A stretch of 64,000 nucleotides of DNA from Nemertoderma westbladi (GCA_032718475.1 JAUCBJ010003239.1:46859-110858), one strand, 5' to 3'. Positions 34,346-47,200 are shown, counted from the stretch's first letter. A program made the numbers and translations. Notes: generated by a model not told the origin, from the letters alone.

Positions 34346-35797
34346 TCAACACAGAGAACATGTATTGTCGCTCGGGCAATCCTTCCGGACGTGTCCTGGC
34401 TTCATACATCTCCAGCAGGAATCTAGAGATCGGATTTGGAGTCTCCTCTCCTCGCTCCCCAACTCTTTAAAAGCACGACATCCACGTAGTTTATGTCCGC
34501 TGTAGTTTCTGCCATTCTGTTCGCAGTACGAGCATCCCACAAAGTCTGCTGGCAACTGTTGTCGTGGCCGCGTGGTGCCGATAGGCGTCAGAACTTTAGA
34601 AGTCTCAGTAGGGGTGGCGTAATTAACGGCTTTCGCGTTCGTCGGAAGTGGTTTGGTCCGATTCGGCGCAGAAATAGCTATCCCTTCCGCCGCGATATGG
34701 TGATCGGTATAGTTCGATCGAGTCTCGATCACGGCCTCCCGTGAAATCAGTTGGTAGACGTCGGTGAGTTTCAATAGCCCGCCGGCCTCCTCACGCTGGT
34801 ACTCGATGCGTCGCCATTCTCGTCGTAGTCGATGATGAAGTCGACCAATTATTCGAATGAGAACTGTCGGTGCGTTAGCATACTCGAGTTGTCCAATAGA
34901 CCGTAAAGTCCCTATAGCATTCTTGATTTCGTCCGCGAGTCGTAAAAGGTCGATCGGTTTTGAAATGTTGCCTCCTCTGCAGAGGTCTTTGATAATGGAT
35001 TTAGCCATGGCGACGTTACCTCCGTAAATCGAATATAAACGGTCGTACGCCAACTCGAAGGCATCGGGAACACCAATGAATGTTTCCGCTAATCGTTTCG
35101 GCTCACCAGACAGAACTTGGAGCAAGTAATTAAACTTCTCCGTCGAGGTGAAAGCACACTTAACGATCTGGGACTCTACGTAGTCTACCAGTGTGCGCCA
35201 GTGTTTCGCGTTGCCAGAGAACTTCGGCGGTTGCTGTGCCGGTAATCCGTGTCTAGCCGCGAATTTCACAATCTTGCTAACTAAGTCCAACTGTCCGCGT
35301 CCCTGTTCGGCGGCGTCGTCCAGTCGCTCCCTTCCGCGCGTTGTTCGTCGGTAAGAATTATTAACGGGATCTTCTTCTCGATGTGTCGGAGTCCGTCTAG
35401 TCTCCTTTTCTCTCCTCTGTGGTCGATGTTGTCTAGGTTGTTCCAACTCCACGCTGGTCCGTGATCAATCCGACGGTTGCGCTTCGAGTCGTTCTTCGAG
35501 TTGAGCTATTCTGTCCGTCATCTCGGTGAACTGTTTGGTGCTGATCGTTTCCGCTGGTTTCAACGTGGGTTTCTGTTGGGGTGTTTCTCGAGGTGGATTG
35601 TCGATGTATGGATTTGTCGACCTCTCCTCTCGTTTGTAATCCTCCGCCGCTCCAGTACGGAATATTTCCCGTTCCGTCGACTCCGAGTCGCTAGATGAGT
35701 CGCTGTCGTCCGGATAAGGTGGTTGGCGGGTTCGTGTCCGGCGTATTATTCTCGGTCTCGTCCGTTGTGGTCCGGGATCTACGGCTCTCCATTGTTC

Positions 35798-35817
35798 GGT
35801 AGTCTCGCAAGCCTTCC
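35798..35817. repeat. Element D palindrome, copy 1
   Basis: GGTAGTCTCGCAAGCCTTCC, a variant of the palindrome at 36926-36945. Shares flanks with copy 2 through a local duplication. Confidence 0.6.
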
Positions 35818-35890
35818 ACGAAGTCATAGGTCTCGTTATACGTTGTCCGATCCCGTGGGTACTACCCACATCCATCCTCCTCCGTAGTTC

Positions 35891-35910
35891 GGTAGGCTCG
35901 CAAGCCTTCC
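35891..35910. repeat. Element D palindrome, copy 2
   Basis: GGTAGGCTCGCAAGCCTTCC. Read in the gag frame as ...WKACEPTE. Confidence 0.6.
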
Positions 35911-36476
35911 ACGAAGTCGTAGGTTGCGTCGAACATTGTGTCAACGGTCGAGTGAAATAGTCGGGTTTCGTAGTCGGTCTATAAATAACTGGGTTCGCAC
36001 AGCACGTCACAGGTTTAACTTGTAATGGTTTACTCACCTGTTTAATGGTCATAAACGCAGGTTCCTCTCTTCCTACAAGTAGACTACGACTTACTGTAGG
36101 TGGACTAGTTATGTTACCTGCTAAAATTGGCGATGAAGTCACCCTAGGTTGCGGTATTTCCGTCACAACAAACCTGTTGCCTTGCGTCGAACGTACAGGT
36201 GTTATTTCCTTAGGTTTCGTAACAAAGACCGGTTTTATCGAAGTCGCGGGTTTGAGCATAGGAATAACTTGGGGAAAACGTTTACAGTAATCCTCGACGA
36301 ACTCCTCTCATCGATCTATCGCTCCCACACTTCCTTCCTCGATTCGCTTCTGTATTCCGCGATATCGAGCTTCCATACGATCCATGGCAGACAAGTCGTG
36401 TCCAGCTCGCGATCTGATAGATCTATCTCTCGCGTCGAGTTCAAGGTCCGCTTGCGCGTTCGCTGCCTCGCGCGAT

Positions 36477-37670
36477 CTACGATTCAATTCGAACTGTAGT
36501 TGCATCTCCCTTTCGCGTCGATCCGCTACTTGTTGTTGTGCCACTAACTTCGCTTCCTGTATAGCTAAACGAGTGGCTATTGCTACTGTACTTGGCGCGA
36601 GTGTCGGATGCTGCTTTCTTCCATGCTAATTCGTCGGCTGCCGCCGCTGCGGCTGCTTCTTGCGCTAAATCTTCCTCTAGTCTCCTCATCTCTGAGGATT
36701 CTAATTCGGCTTGCGCCTTGAGTTGCGCAATTCTCGCCTCATCCTCTCTATACTGTTTCTCTCCCTCGATGGCAATCTGTGCCATCCGGTGTTGCGCTTC
36801 TTCCTCGGCGACTTGTTGTCGGCGTGCAACCTCCTGTTGTTGTCGAGTAATCACAGACGCTGTCCTACTAACGTTGCCAACGTCGCTCCGCATGCTAACG
36901 AACGATCTATCCAGAGGTGGATGCTGGTAGGCTCGCGAGCCTTCCGTAGTGAGAACTTCCGTCGTCCCTCGCGGTTCGACTTTCGGTTCGTCGATCGGTA
37001 CGCCGCATCTACGAAGAAAATTGGTGAGCGTTTCCAACCTCCCGTCCAAGCAGTAGAGTTCTTCTTCCTCTTCGGGTTGTAACAATGCGTCCGAAACTGA
37101 CTCACCTAGCAGTTGGTCGAACTGCTCCTGTTGAGCCAATCTTATCACCGACTTAAACTGGATAAGGCTTTCTCTCGCACTTACCAACTTGTCTATTATC
37201 TTTACCTGAGTAAAGTTATCGCCACGCAACTCTGCAAGTTCGTGTAAACCTTTAAGTTTATCTACGGAGGCATGTACCCTACTTTCTATCCTTACCTGTA
37301 AGGTGTAGAACTCGTATCTCGACATCGGGGCGGTTAACTCGCGTAAAACGCGAAAACCTTCTCCGAGGTTCCGAGTAATCTGGGCCATGTGTCCTCCTAT
37401 ACTCCTAATAACGTTCTCCTGGCTTCCAGTCGAACTTACCATGTCCGGTTCCCGTGATCTAGTCTGCGGGACGGTAAGGAAATCTTCGATTCTGCCGTCG
37501 CCACGTGTTGCGGCTTCCGGTATTTCCGTTCGGGGTACCGGCGACGCAAGCGGTGTGACATCGGTGGAATCTCGGGTTCTCCTTCTCGGTTCGTCTACTG
37601 TCGATCTGTCCGGGTCGCACGAGTAATAGTCGGTAGGTGGGTATCTCGTCGAATGGGGTGTGTCACTCAT
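36477..37670 (-). pseudogene. N-terminal Gag of element D
   Basis: Starts at the ATG at 37670 (MSDTPHST..., comparable to the MSDT start of C gags). The frame is open for 397 codons, but the last stretch is in the wrong frame: a frameshift near 36560-36600 moves the Gag reading into the frame of 36308-36544. Visible: a Ser/Thr/Arg-rich start, a helical region (about 37340-37090) and a Glu/Gln/Ala-rich coiled coil (about 36850-36620) with an Ala run. The coiled-coil extension before the capsid is shared with C and H. Confidence 0.72.
36926..36945. repeat. Element D palindrome, copy 3
   Basis: GGTAGGCTCGCGAGCCTTCC, with a perfect 14-bp palindromic core AGGCTCGCGAGCCT. Read as EGSRAYQ, a different codon phase from copies 1 and 2. 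Confidence 0.65.
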
Positions 37671-37901
37671 GTCTTATTATATACGTCAAGTACAGGTAAT
37701 AAAATGTCGAAGTGTCTGAATGTTGAAATGTCAAACTTACCTTGGTATATATAGTATATATATACCCTAACCGGTACAAATAAATCAACAAGTCAGAATG
37801 TCGAAATGTCAAAATGTCGAAATGTACAAATGTCAAACTTACCTTGATATATATATATATCATATATATACCCTAACCGGTACAAATAAACTAACAAAGT
37901 A
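37671..37901 (-). repeat. Two-unit tandem repeat in the leader remnant of element D
   Basis: Two units of roughly 110 bp. Each has 'AATGTCGAAATGTCAAA' runs, CTTACCTTG, an AT-rich dinucleotide stretch and ACCCTAACCGGTACAAATAAA. Noncoding; ends at the start of the C3 LTR. Confidence 0.65.
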
Positions 37902-39181
37902 TGTAAAAGCTTCTGTGGGATATAACTGGCCCTTTTGCTTCGCAATCCAGTTTCCCCCCAGGCGCTGGAATACTCTAAAAGGCTCTCTAACTATATATAT
38001 ATTCCCCTCGCCCGCAAGGTACCGTTATAGGTGTTTTAACGGACATAAAAGTCATTCTTCTATATACGTGTTTTAGCGGACATGGTAAGGCAAAAAACCC
38101 GCAATGCACCAAATACCTTTACACAGCTTAGCCTTGATGATTCAGATTACGACATCTAACAGCTGGTTGCTGACATGGAAACGGCCATTGGACACATGGT
38201 TCTTTGTTTGCTTAACAGCCAATCAGAGCGATTTTTTCTGTCGATGTGGAGCTTTTGGGCAGATCATGCTAGGAGTGTTCTGTCTTACTGTTTTTCTTGT
38301 TACTGTTGTGTTGTTTCTATCTAGGCCAGGAACACCGGCTCTAGAGTCAACTTGTTTTCATACTTTAGAAGAAACATTAGTAGGCTTAAATTATAGAGCG
38401 TATAACTGTTATCTTATCTCACTTCATTCTTACATTATCGGTCCATATCATAACAATCACTTGTCATATCATATCTTAACCTACCGTCTTAATGCTTTTT
38501 ACTGTTGTCATATTTTGTATTAGTTGGTTGAATATTATTTGGATAACATCTATAAAGAACCAAAATTTCCCAATTTTCTTGATACACTACAGGTTAGAGA
38601 GACGGGTTATTTATAGCGATTGCGACTTATATTATTGTGGTTTGTAGTGAATTTAATGCTATTTAATAAGCACTACATGAGTCCGTTGCTGTTCTCTTTA
38701 TATATGATAAAATTCATTGACGGTCGGCAAATTAGTGAGCAGTATTGTGTGTTACCGGTAGTGTGCATGATTGTGACTGATAACTAAGCATTTCCTAAAG
38801 AATGCGCCTCATACGTGAATCATAAGCCTTACTGACTTACCGTTGTGATTAGTATAAGTCATATCTCTGTTTACTTAGATAGAGCGCCACGTCCTAAAGG
38901 AACTGTTAATATTTCCCGAAAGTGAATAATATTAGTCAGAAATTATTTATTAGCGATCAATCGAATAATACAGTAAGCTTACACTGCAATAATAATCTAA
39001 GCCCTCAGAATCCAGTCTCCCGGGTATATCCAGCGGGTGAATGGACGCGCACTAGGCTGGCTTCTGCTAATGTTGTGTTTATTGGTATTAAATATTTGTC
39101 ATCTTCTAAAGTATATTTATAAACCAAAGACATATAAATTTTGGCAGGTTAAACTGCTAAAGGTCTTCAAAAGCGCGTACA
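37902..39181 (+). repeat. 5' LTR of element C3
   Basis: 1280 bp, starts TGTAAAAGCTTCTGTGG and ends GCGCGTACA. Aligns along its length with 31650-33548 and with the reverse complement of 20044-21178, with indels near its start. Confidence 0.8.
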
Positions 39182-41055
39182 ATAACAGTTATTGACTTTA
39201 TTGCGGTAAGCACTAAAGTTGAAAGTACCAGTCGACCGGTAAACCTGAACCGGTACTTCTGTAGGTCCGTAGGCCCAACTGTCCTAACCGGTACTTCCAG
39301 TATATGTACATTAGTATTATTCGATTTTGATTATTGTATACCGGTAGGTCTTAGTATTTAATCAGGGACTGCAGCCCTGGTTTTTTATTGAGATTTTACT
39401 TATTTCTGTCGGTTTTATTTCCTAGTAAGTTAATATTGAGCTGAAGACGTGTAAGTCTACTCAGATTGTTCAGATAATTGTAGGCCGGACTATTGTTGGA
39501 CTGGTGTTGAGTCTGGAGAGATTGCTGTGTGTGTAGAGTTTGTCCGATAGAGTGCCAGTTAGTAAGTTGGGGCAGCCATAGCTGTAAGGTCAATCACCTC
39601 TTAAAGAATAAGTCGTACTACCGTGTTAGAACGCATACTAACTAACCGTTTCGGAATCTACACATACTGTAGTTTATTTAGGCTTGGTGGTAGTCTGCCA
39701 GCGTTTGGTTTGTATTTTGTTTGAGTATTCTGTACGGGTAGCGTAATATTTATTATTCAGAGTTTATGCGATTATTCGCAACATTCATGTCCCCAAGTTT
39801 ACTCCTACAGTAATTGTGCTTGTTATACATACCGTTATAGTTAAATTAACCCCGGTACTACACGGGCTGCTTGGCGTAGGAAAAGACTGGTGACTTTGTG
39901 CTTCGGTCACTCCAGCAGATGCCGTGGTTCTTTTAACTGTTCAAGTATATTTAACTACTGATTATTGTTGTACCAGTATTTGTACCTAATTTAGGGTTTA
40001 GTGTACAGTGCTTTCCGAAGGTAATTAGTGTGTAGGCGATATATTTGTGTTGTAAAGTGGTTAATAGGCACGTTGGATCTGGTAGTCCGCGGTAATTAAC
40101 TTCTAGGTAGGAACACTCCGTGATACATAACGTAGTACCTATAGCGATACGGCTATAGGTCGTCAGGCGGTGGTATTTTTCCTATCTGGACAGTGCAATA
40201 TATCTAATACTACTTATTATTTTCAAATACCGTAGTACCCTGTCCGTTGTAATAACCAGAATTCTAACCCTTTGTTAGGCTGGTTTGTAGACTTCCTGTA
40301 AAATTACCCTAAAAATTTCGTACGTAATATTTTGTTGTGTTTAATTAGAGATTTAATCTCACCCATATCGTAAGTAATTTGTAGTATTAAGTAACTTAGG
40401 TAAATTAGAATTATCTGTTATAGTGTCCAACAAAATAGCACTTCACTGAGAGCGCCCAGCTTCTGTGTAGTGACTCCCTCAGAAATAATAACATTTATTT
40501 CAAATATTGAAAAACCCATTTTAAACGGGTATATAAATATTATAAATCAACTCAAACGATTTATAAGTAGTAGGCCTGCCATACAACAACTAGGTCTCAA
40601 TATCAGTTGGACTACTGCTTAAATAACGGTAACAAAGTAAGTTAAAGTAACCAAGTAACCCTAAAGTATTCAGAAATTTAATTATTCTAAAAAATAATTG
40701 ACATACCGGTATTTACCATAGGCTTATTATATTTATTTCTATAAATTTGAGCTGAAATCATACCGGTATTCTGTAATTAATTCTAGTTCATAATTATACT
40801 TATATATACTATAAGTGTAAGCTGTATACCGGTATTCACGATAGGCCTATTATATATTTATATATATTTGTGCTAAATTTATATACCGGTACTCTGTGAC
40901 AAACCTAGTTTACAATACTTATATATACTATAAGTGTATACCGGTATTCTAATATACTGTAATAAATTACCGGTACTAGGCCAACGGTCATACTGAATTA
41001 CTAGACTTGCTTTAACTGTAACTATAGCAGTAAGCATTCAACTGTATAGCTAAAC
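39182..41055 (+). other. Leader of element C3
   Basis: 1.9 kb of noncoding DNA, matching the split C-minus leader in reverse complement. It has one copy of the unit duplicated in C-minus. It contains an ACCGGT-rich repeat block at 40690-40975. No standard primer-binding site could be recognised at the LTR edge (ATAACAGTTATTG). Confidence 0.7.
40690..40975 (+). repeat. ATACCGGTAT-containing leader repeats, element C3
   Basis: About two degenerate units of roughly 135 bp, with ATACCGGTAT(TC) recurring at about 40704, 40762, 40830 and 40935, interspersed with TATATATACTATAAGTGTA tracts. Present in both C leaders. Confidence 0.65.
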
Positions 41056-41649
41056 ATGTCTGACACCCTGCAAAACCTGTCAGACAGTCTAATCGATACA
41101 ACCATCTGTGACACAGATAGGAGTGTGGAGCGATTAAGAAAAGAGTTCAGCTCACCTCCTACTGAAAGAAAGGTCATCCCTCCCGTAGTAGTATCAGACC
41201 CTAAGCTAATCCAACACCATAGGTCCATCATCGGCACTAGGGCCCAAGTCAAGCGGAACCAGGAAGCAGCTGTCCAACAGCAGCAACATCCTAGTCAAGA
41301 AACTTGTTCCCAGCAATCAGATAGCTCCAGTAGTTCGGATACTGAAGAGCTGACCCCCGAACGCGGAGTGCAGATGGCAGCTACAGCCTACTCGGATCCC
41401 CTTCTCACCCTTCCTGCCGCAGTACTAACTACAATATTGATTGCGGTGGAGGAACATCAAGCCGATTGGGCGAGGAGTAAACGAGCAACCCAAGATAATT
41501 ATGCGGGATACGCCAGGGAAGAATTGATGTCTATTGTCGAGTCACAATGGAACTTTCCCGGACCCGGACTCCCGTTAGATTTGTCCGAAGCTACTTGGGA
41601 AGATATACACAGGATGGGAGTTGATAAACAACCGCGACCTCTATACTAA
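41056..41649 (+). pseudogene. N-terminal Gag of element C3, truncated
   Basis: The ATG at 41056 (MSDT...) opens a 197-codon frame that aligns with the N-terminus of the C-minus gag (KVIPPVV...IIGTRAQVKR...SQWNFPGPGLP...EDIHRMGV). Homology stops after GGGAGT at 41621, where element H begins; the last nine codons read H sequence and are not Gag. C3 has Cys at codon 18, where C-minus has TGA. This N-terminal Gag domain has no assignment that I recognise. Confidence 0.8.
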
Positions 41650-43612
41650 CAGCAGAACTGTTGAACAGACTAATACCCGTTAATATTCTTCTGCCAACCT
41701 AATGAGCTCTCGCCTAACCAATAAGACACAAAGACTGCTCTACTGTTAAGTAAAGGGGATCAGGAGCGTGATATACTAAATTGTAAGGGTTGCTAAATAC
41801 AAAACCGCTACTTACCGTTAGATGGCGCTAATCTGCCGTCCGCTAATATATTTTACTAAATTTACACAACTCCTGCAAAATCGCTTGTTCCTTTCTCTAC
41901 CGATTGCTCGATAGAGAGCTAACTGTTCGAATCTATGAGCCACACGAGAATAACCAAAACAATAAACCCGAGTCGGCTCCCTAAGCTTACTTAAGACGAG
42001 TGCGAGAGGCCTTGCACTCAGAGTATTCCTACGCCTAATTCTATCACTTATTAAAGCACGCTATTACCTACGTCTTTTCTAATCGCGAATACTGGGGGTT
42101 CTCTAACGTAATGTGTGAATGCGAGAATATTTAAATATCAAAATGGTACAGTATTTGTCTCTCGTGGATAGTACCGCTATGGGTCTAAACTTGCCTGCAG
42201 CTGGCTTTAGGCCAGCAAATTACTAGCATTTTGTGCGTACCGAATAGTGCGATCTAGCTGATTGCCCGCTAATGCAAATAACCGCTCAGCGTGAATAGTT
42301 TACAGTACTCTAATTATTACCTTAGCTACTCTCCGCTATGCTGCGTACTAATTCTTAATTTTACTAATCAATTACAGTCACAAATATTTAACAGCGTACT
42401 AATTACTAAGAGTTCCAGAATACGTAATTCTAATTTATCACGCAACAGGTTTCGCTAGTAATAGCCTAAATTGCCGTATTACTTTGACCTAATCAGTAAC
42501 TAATTGTTGTAACTAAGAAATAGAAATCAATCAAAGAGAAAAGAGCGCCTACCTAAACATTCACAATCATAGGCACACTTCAGTAACACACCAATCAGCG
42601 TCAGCAATCACAGTTCGCAATTATGCAGTTAACTACTGTATAGCCCACAATTATGCGACTCACTATTCGTACTCCACACTCAACGTTGTGATACGTGCAG
42701 GCCTCTCTCGGGTACATATAGGACTCCTAACTAACCTGATTCCTGCCCCCCTAATACTAAATAGAGACGAAACCTGGATCATCAGCCCCCTAATTACTGT
42801 ACCAGCGATTGGTCTGCATACCACAGCGTAAACTTCCCGACCGCAACGGTGACCCCCCGCCAGCGTTGCTCGCCTTTGAATCCTCCGCTCTCCCTTCGTC
42901 GCTAACCCCCCGATGTGCCCACCGCCCACTGGCGCCTTAGCCCTCCATTATGCTAATAGCTACCGTAGCGGCGCATGCAAATCACAAAGTCTGACAGTCT
43001 CAGAAATCCCTTAGGATTATTGCGCAGAAAGGAATCACATAGAACCATTAATCAAAAGGTAGAAATCATAGTTCAGTTGTAATTAGCAGTAATCGAAGGA
43101 ATTAATTGAGAAACACAATCAAGAGTAATCGCACTAGCAAATCATTTCAAGAAACTAATCAAATTGGCAAAAATACACTAAAATATCCGTCAAAAATTGA
43201 ATAGAGACAGCTCAGCAAGTACAAAGGTGATAGCAGATCATGTGAGGTGTCATGTGAGGCTTTACCGGCACACCGCCAATTTATAGGTGATCCGGGTGGG
43301 GTGATGCAATAGGGTGACTCAATCGCTCTCCTATTGGCTCTCCAGTCCGTGCTAGCATTAGACCAACCTGGAAGCAGTTAGTCCAATAAGGAGGCCGGAT
43401 TGTAGCCCTATTGCTTGCCCAAACCTCAAATTATTACCATATATGGTAATGGTTCACGTCTCTGGCTGCTGAATGGCCAGGACAGCGTCCCTATATCTAG
43501 CCCTATTGATGCTAATATCAGCAAGCACAAAATCCAGGGTCCGAATAAACTCGCTACCCTGGAACTATCTACATATATCCTAATACAAAATTACGTAGGT
43601 GGGGCTACATAC
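41622..43612 (-). repeat. Probable 3' LTR of element H, distal part
   Basis: Noncoding, no credible ORF, ends (minus strand) in ...TTATCA at 41622. Assignment as LTR is by position only, because the 5' LTR is outside the window. It continues beyond element G at 50616. Confidence 0.45.
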
Positions 43613-43971
43613 TGTTATAGAATAAGCTAAATTTATAAATTATCACCCTCGCAAATTGTATTACTGTATGTAGTGCGTACAGTACAAAAGGGGAATATTG
43701 GGTTTTTAGTTTTATATATAAATACTGTATGCGTTGCGATTTTCCCGTTTTACCGGTACTACAATTAGTTGTCATGTTGTGATCAGTTGTCACTAGTTTA
43801 TGGTATAGTGTTAATACCTGTCTGTATGTTAACAATGTCTACAACGTATACCGTAGTACAGCAATTTTAATTGTATGTTTAAACTGGAAATATTATAACA
43901 AGTAACAGATTGAAGGAGAAACTTTCCTTTCCTTTACCCTAACCCAATGGAATAGAACCAATTCCACGACA
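43613..43971 (+). repeat. 5' LTR of element G
   Basis: 359 bp, TGTTATAG...ACGACA; matches 50252-50610 with no difference seen. Confidence 0.95.
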
Positions 43972-43988
43972 TGGCGCCCGATAAGGGG
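43972..43988 (+). other. Primer-binding site of element G
   Basis: TGGCGCCCGATAAGGGG directly follows the 5' LTR. The TGGCGCCC start is that of Lys-type sites, but the primer tRNA is not established. Confidence 0.7.
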
Positions 43989-44274
43989 AATGGGTCAAAT
44001 CGGGAAACTCTCTAATTCTGAAGTCGAAATTGTACCTCCGTCAAACTACCGATAGGCCTACATCGACGGCGAAGCGACAGTCTGACAGTAGACTGCGTCA
44101 TTTGCAAAAGGTAGGCCGTACCGGTACTGGTAGGCCTTCATCTTCAATATCAGCTCTCAATGCTACAATAAAGGAGCACAGAGCCAACCTGAATTCCTAA
44201 ATCGGATATTCTGCTACCGGTATCAGCTTTCCTTGTAGATCAGACATACTGGTAAACAGGTAAACACTTCCGAA

Positions 44275-47200
44275 ATGACGGAACCATCTACAGCCGAAAA
44301 ATTGTTAAAAATTGCAAGATCGAGAGGTGGTGTAAGGGCGGCGGTAACTAGAAAAATTAATGATCTTGACTTCAATTCCTCGACTGTAAAAAAGCATATG
44401 GACGTGAAAATGTTGGAAAGGTATTTACAACATCTAAACTCCATGAGTGAAGAGTATTGGGCACTCCTAGATACGGCCACAAAAATAAATGACGATGTAA
44501 ATGAGACCGAAGACTACAATGTAAGAATTGAAAACGCAATTGTAGCCATTAAGGAATCTATCAGACACGAGGAGCATAGAACTACAGAGGACGCGTCTAT
44601 CACATTAAATGCAGATAAAGTTCTAAATGCATCCTTTGCAAATCAATCACTAATGGATAGCCGTATATATGCACAAACAGTCCTGCCTCGACTAGCCCCT
44701 CCCGTTTTTGATGGCAACATTCTTAATTACAGAGGTTGGTATGAAGCCTTCATAGCAGCAATTCAAGACACCGCATTGCCGGACGTTCTTAAATTCCAAC
44801 AGTTATTACGGAGTGTACGAGGTCCTGCAAAAACATTGTTGGCTGGTCTGCCAGTCGACGGTTCAAACTTTTCTGTAGCGATGGATCTGCTAAAGGAGCG
44901 TTATGGAAATGAAAAGAAAATCGCTGCGGCCCATATCCAACAACTCAGGTCGATTACAAGGTTATCAGGCTGTCCGTTACGTGAAATACATGACACATGC
45001 GTCGCACACATCCGAGCACTTAAAGCTCTAAGTGTTGAACCAACTCAATATCAGCTTACGGTTATTCCAGATATTGTATCATGTATTCCGAGAACTCTCG
45101 CAATAAAACTATGTAAAAAAGTGAGTGGTGGTGCAATTGAAGATGTATTATGGTTAATAAAACAAGTCGGCGAAGAGTTAAATGCCGAGGAAGCTTTGGA
45201 CGAGATGTTCAAATCCGCGAACTTACAGCAGGGGGAGACTAAAAGGGATAAACCTAAAGTTAAGGATCCGCCTAATCTCCCAACTGCCGCATCTTTACAT
45301 GCCACTGCATCGCCACAGTACGCTGGTAAAAGTGAGGCCAACAACAACAGAAGCGTCACAAATAAAGGGAATAATAAATTCAATAATTGCATATTCTGTA
45401 ACGGGCGTCATAAAGGTGCGAAATGTAGAACAGTATCCAACATTGATGAACGGAGACAACATATACGTGATAAAGGATTTTGTTTCCGTTGTCACCGTAA
45501 AGGTCATGGTGTTTCTGAGTGTCGGTCAACACGGGTGTGCGGCACGTGTGGCTCACACTCTCACCACGAAGCTGTTTGCAACGAACAGAGTTATTCAGCC
45601 TCTACACCAGATGACGCCAACCACAGGCCATCTCAGTCCGCTAAATCCGAATCAATACGAGGTACGAAGGAGCCCTCGTGTTCAGAGTCGCGCAAAGTTT
45701 CAGTTGGAAATGTTACATCCGGGACTCATCTGTGTACACCATTGGGTGCATCATATAGGCCTACCAGCACCGCTAATTCTGATGAAGTTTTACTTCAAAC
45801 GGCCACAATCGATTGTAAAATAAACTCATCAAGGGTCATTAATATAAATACTGTATTCGACCCTGGCAGTCAACGGTCGTTTATTACGCAACAACTCGTG
45901 GATCGTTGGAATATTCCGGTAGTCGAAAAACTGTCTTTACCTGTTTCGGGTTTCGGGGCGACTGAGGAACCTATACCACTCAAACGTGATATTGTTGAAA
46001 TTAGTCTCTGTCTAAGGAATAATGACAACATCGCAATGAAGGTCGCTGTTGTTGATACTATCTGTCGACCTATTAGCAATTGGGTCTCTCGTAATACATG
46101 GGAACGATGCCGTTATCTAGAGTCACTAGATTTGGCAGATGAATCTCTACGTTGCGCAACTTCAGAAACGTTGTTCTCAGTAGACCTTCTTATCGGCACT
46201 GATAAATATTGGGATATCGTCTCCGGGACCGTAATGCGTGGATGCAGCGATGACCCGGTCGCCCTGGACAGTAGCATTGGCTGGATATTGTCTGGGACGG
46301 CGCGTCAAGTTGCGTATGAAAATACTGCGCCACTTCGCATGATATTACCAACTAGCACAGAGGTTTTAACCACAATGACGCAAACATTGTATACAAATGA
46401 TTCCCATAAATCGTTGGTGGACCTCATTAAGCAATTTTATTCTTTAGAATCAATTGGGATTAATTTAAATGAACCTGATATTTTTTATAAAGTTTTGGGT
46501 AAATTTGCAATGCAAAATGGTCTGTATACCGTGGGACTTCCTTGGAAGTTACCCAAATGCCATATTACAAATGATTTTGATTATTGTTCAGGAATACTCA
46601 GATCTACTTTAAACCGTCTAAGCAGATCAGGTATTCTAGAACGATATGATGAAGTGATCAAAGATCACTTAACGCATGGTTATATCGAACCTATCGAGCT
46701 AGAACATAATAGCCGATATGGTGAGAATTGTCACTATATACCACATTACGGGGTTTTAAAGGAAACCCGATTAACTACTAAGTTACGTGTTGTTTTTAAC
46801 GCATCTGCTAAAAGGTCAGAGACGTCATTATCCTTAAATGACTGTCTAATGACTGGCCCAAACTCAATCCCTAATTTGTGCACCCAAATAATTAATTTTA
46901 GAATTAACTTTGTGGGGGTGATAGCCGATTTAGAACACGCGTTTATGAGGTGCGGTATAAACCCACAAGATCGGGATATGTTACGATTCTTGTGGGTTAG
47001 GGATATACATAACTGGAGTACTACAGATACAAAACTGGATTTGGTAGGTTACCGATACACACGGGCCATGTTCGGACTTAATTGTAGTCAAGACATACTG
47101 TATGCCACATTACAACATCATTTAGATATAGAATCTAAAACTACTGACCAAGTTGTATTAGCAATAATCGACAAATTACGAAGCCTTTATGTAGACGATT

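Larger units (their letters stand above)
34346..36544 (-). pseudogene. Central and C-terminal Gag of element D, broken
   Basis: One frame carrying TGA codons at 36308-36310, 35465-35467 and 34346-34348. It holds the end of the coiled coil (to about 36310), a Pro/Thr/Ser-rich linker with a short internal duplication (WKACEPTE and WKACETTE, about 35910-35790), an acidic-basic stretch, then a capsid region (FAARHGLPAQQPPKFSGN at about 35270 onward) close to H. It ends with zinc knuckles: an unusual CX2CX9HX4C (about 34550), a CX2CX4HX4C (about 34420) and a truncated third cut by the TGA. It joins the N-terminal segment by a frameshift. Confidence 0.78.
33549..37901 (-). mobile_element. 5' part of BEL element 'D', decayed and truncated
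   Basis: A minus-strand leader remnant (37671-37901), gag and start of protease, related to gag of H and more distantly C. It is cut exactly at the C-plus 3' LTR end (33548/33549) and at the C3 5' LTR start (37901/37902), so it is probably the older sequence into which both inserted. No pol or LTR of D is in the window. The first five bases after the C-plus LTR are CTTAC, the expected target duplication. Confidence 0.7.
37902..41621 (+). mobile_element. 5' part of a third C-type BEL element ('C3')
   Basis: 5' LTR, leader and the first 189 codons of gag, then cut off by element H at 41621/41622. The remainder should lie beyond the right edge, past H. The five bases before H are GGAGT (41617-41621), the expected target duplication. 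It is more diverged from C-minus and C-plus than they are from each other. Confidence 0.78.

Noticed and set aside
38104-38523. 139-residue hydrophobic ORF within the C3 LTR, considered as an envelope-like gene
   Set aside because: The matching parts of the other two C LTRs do not keep the frame, so it is a chance ORF in an LTR.
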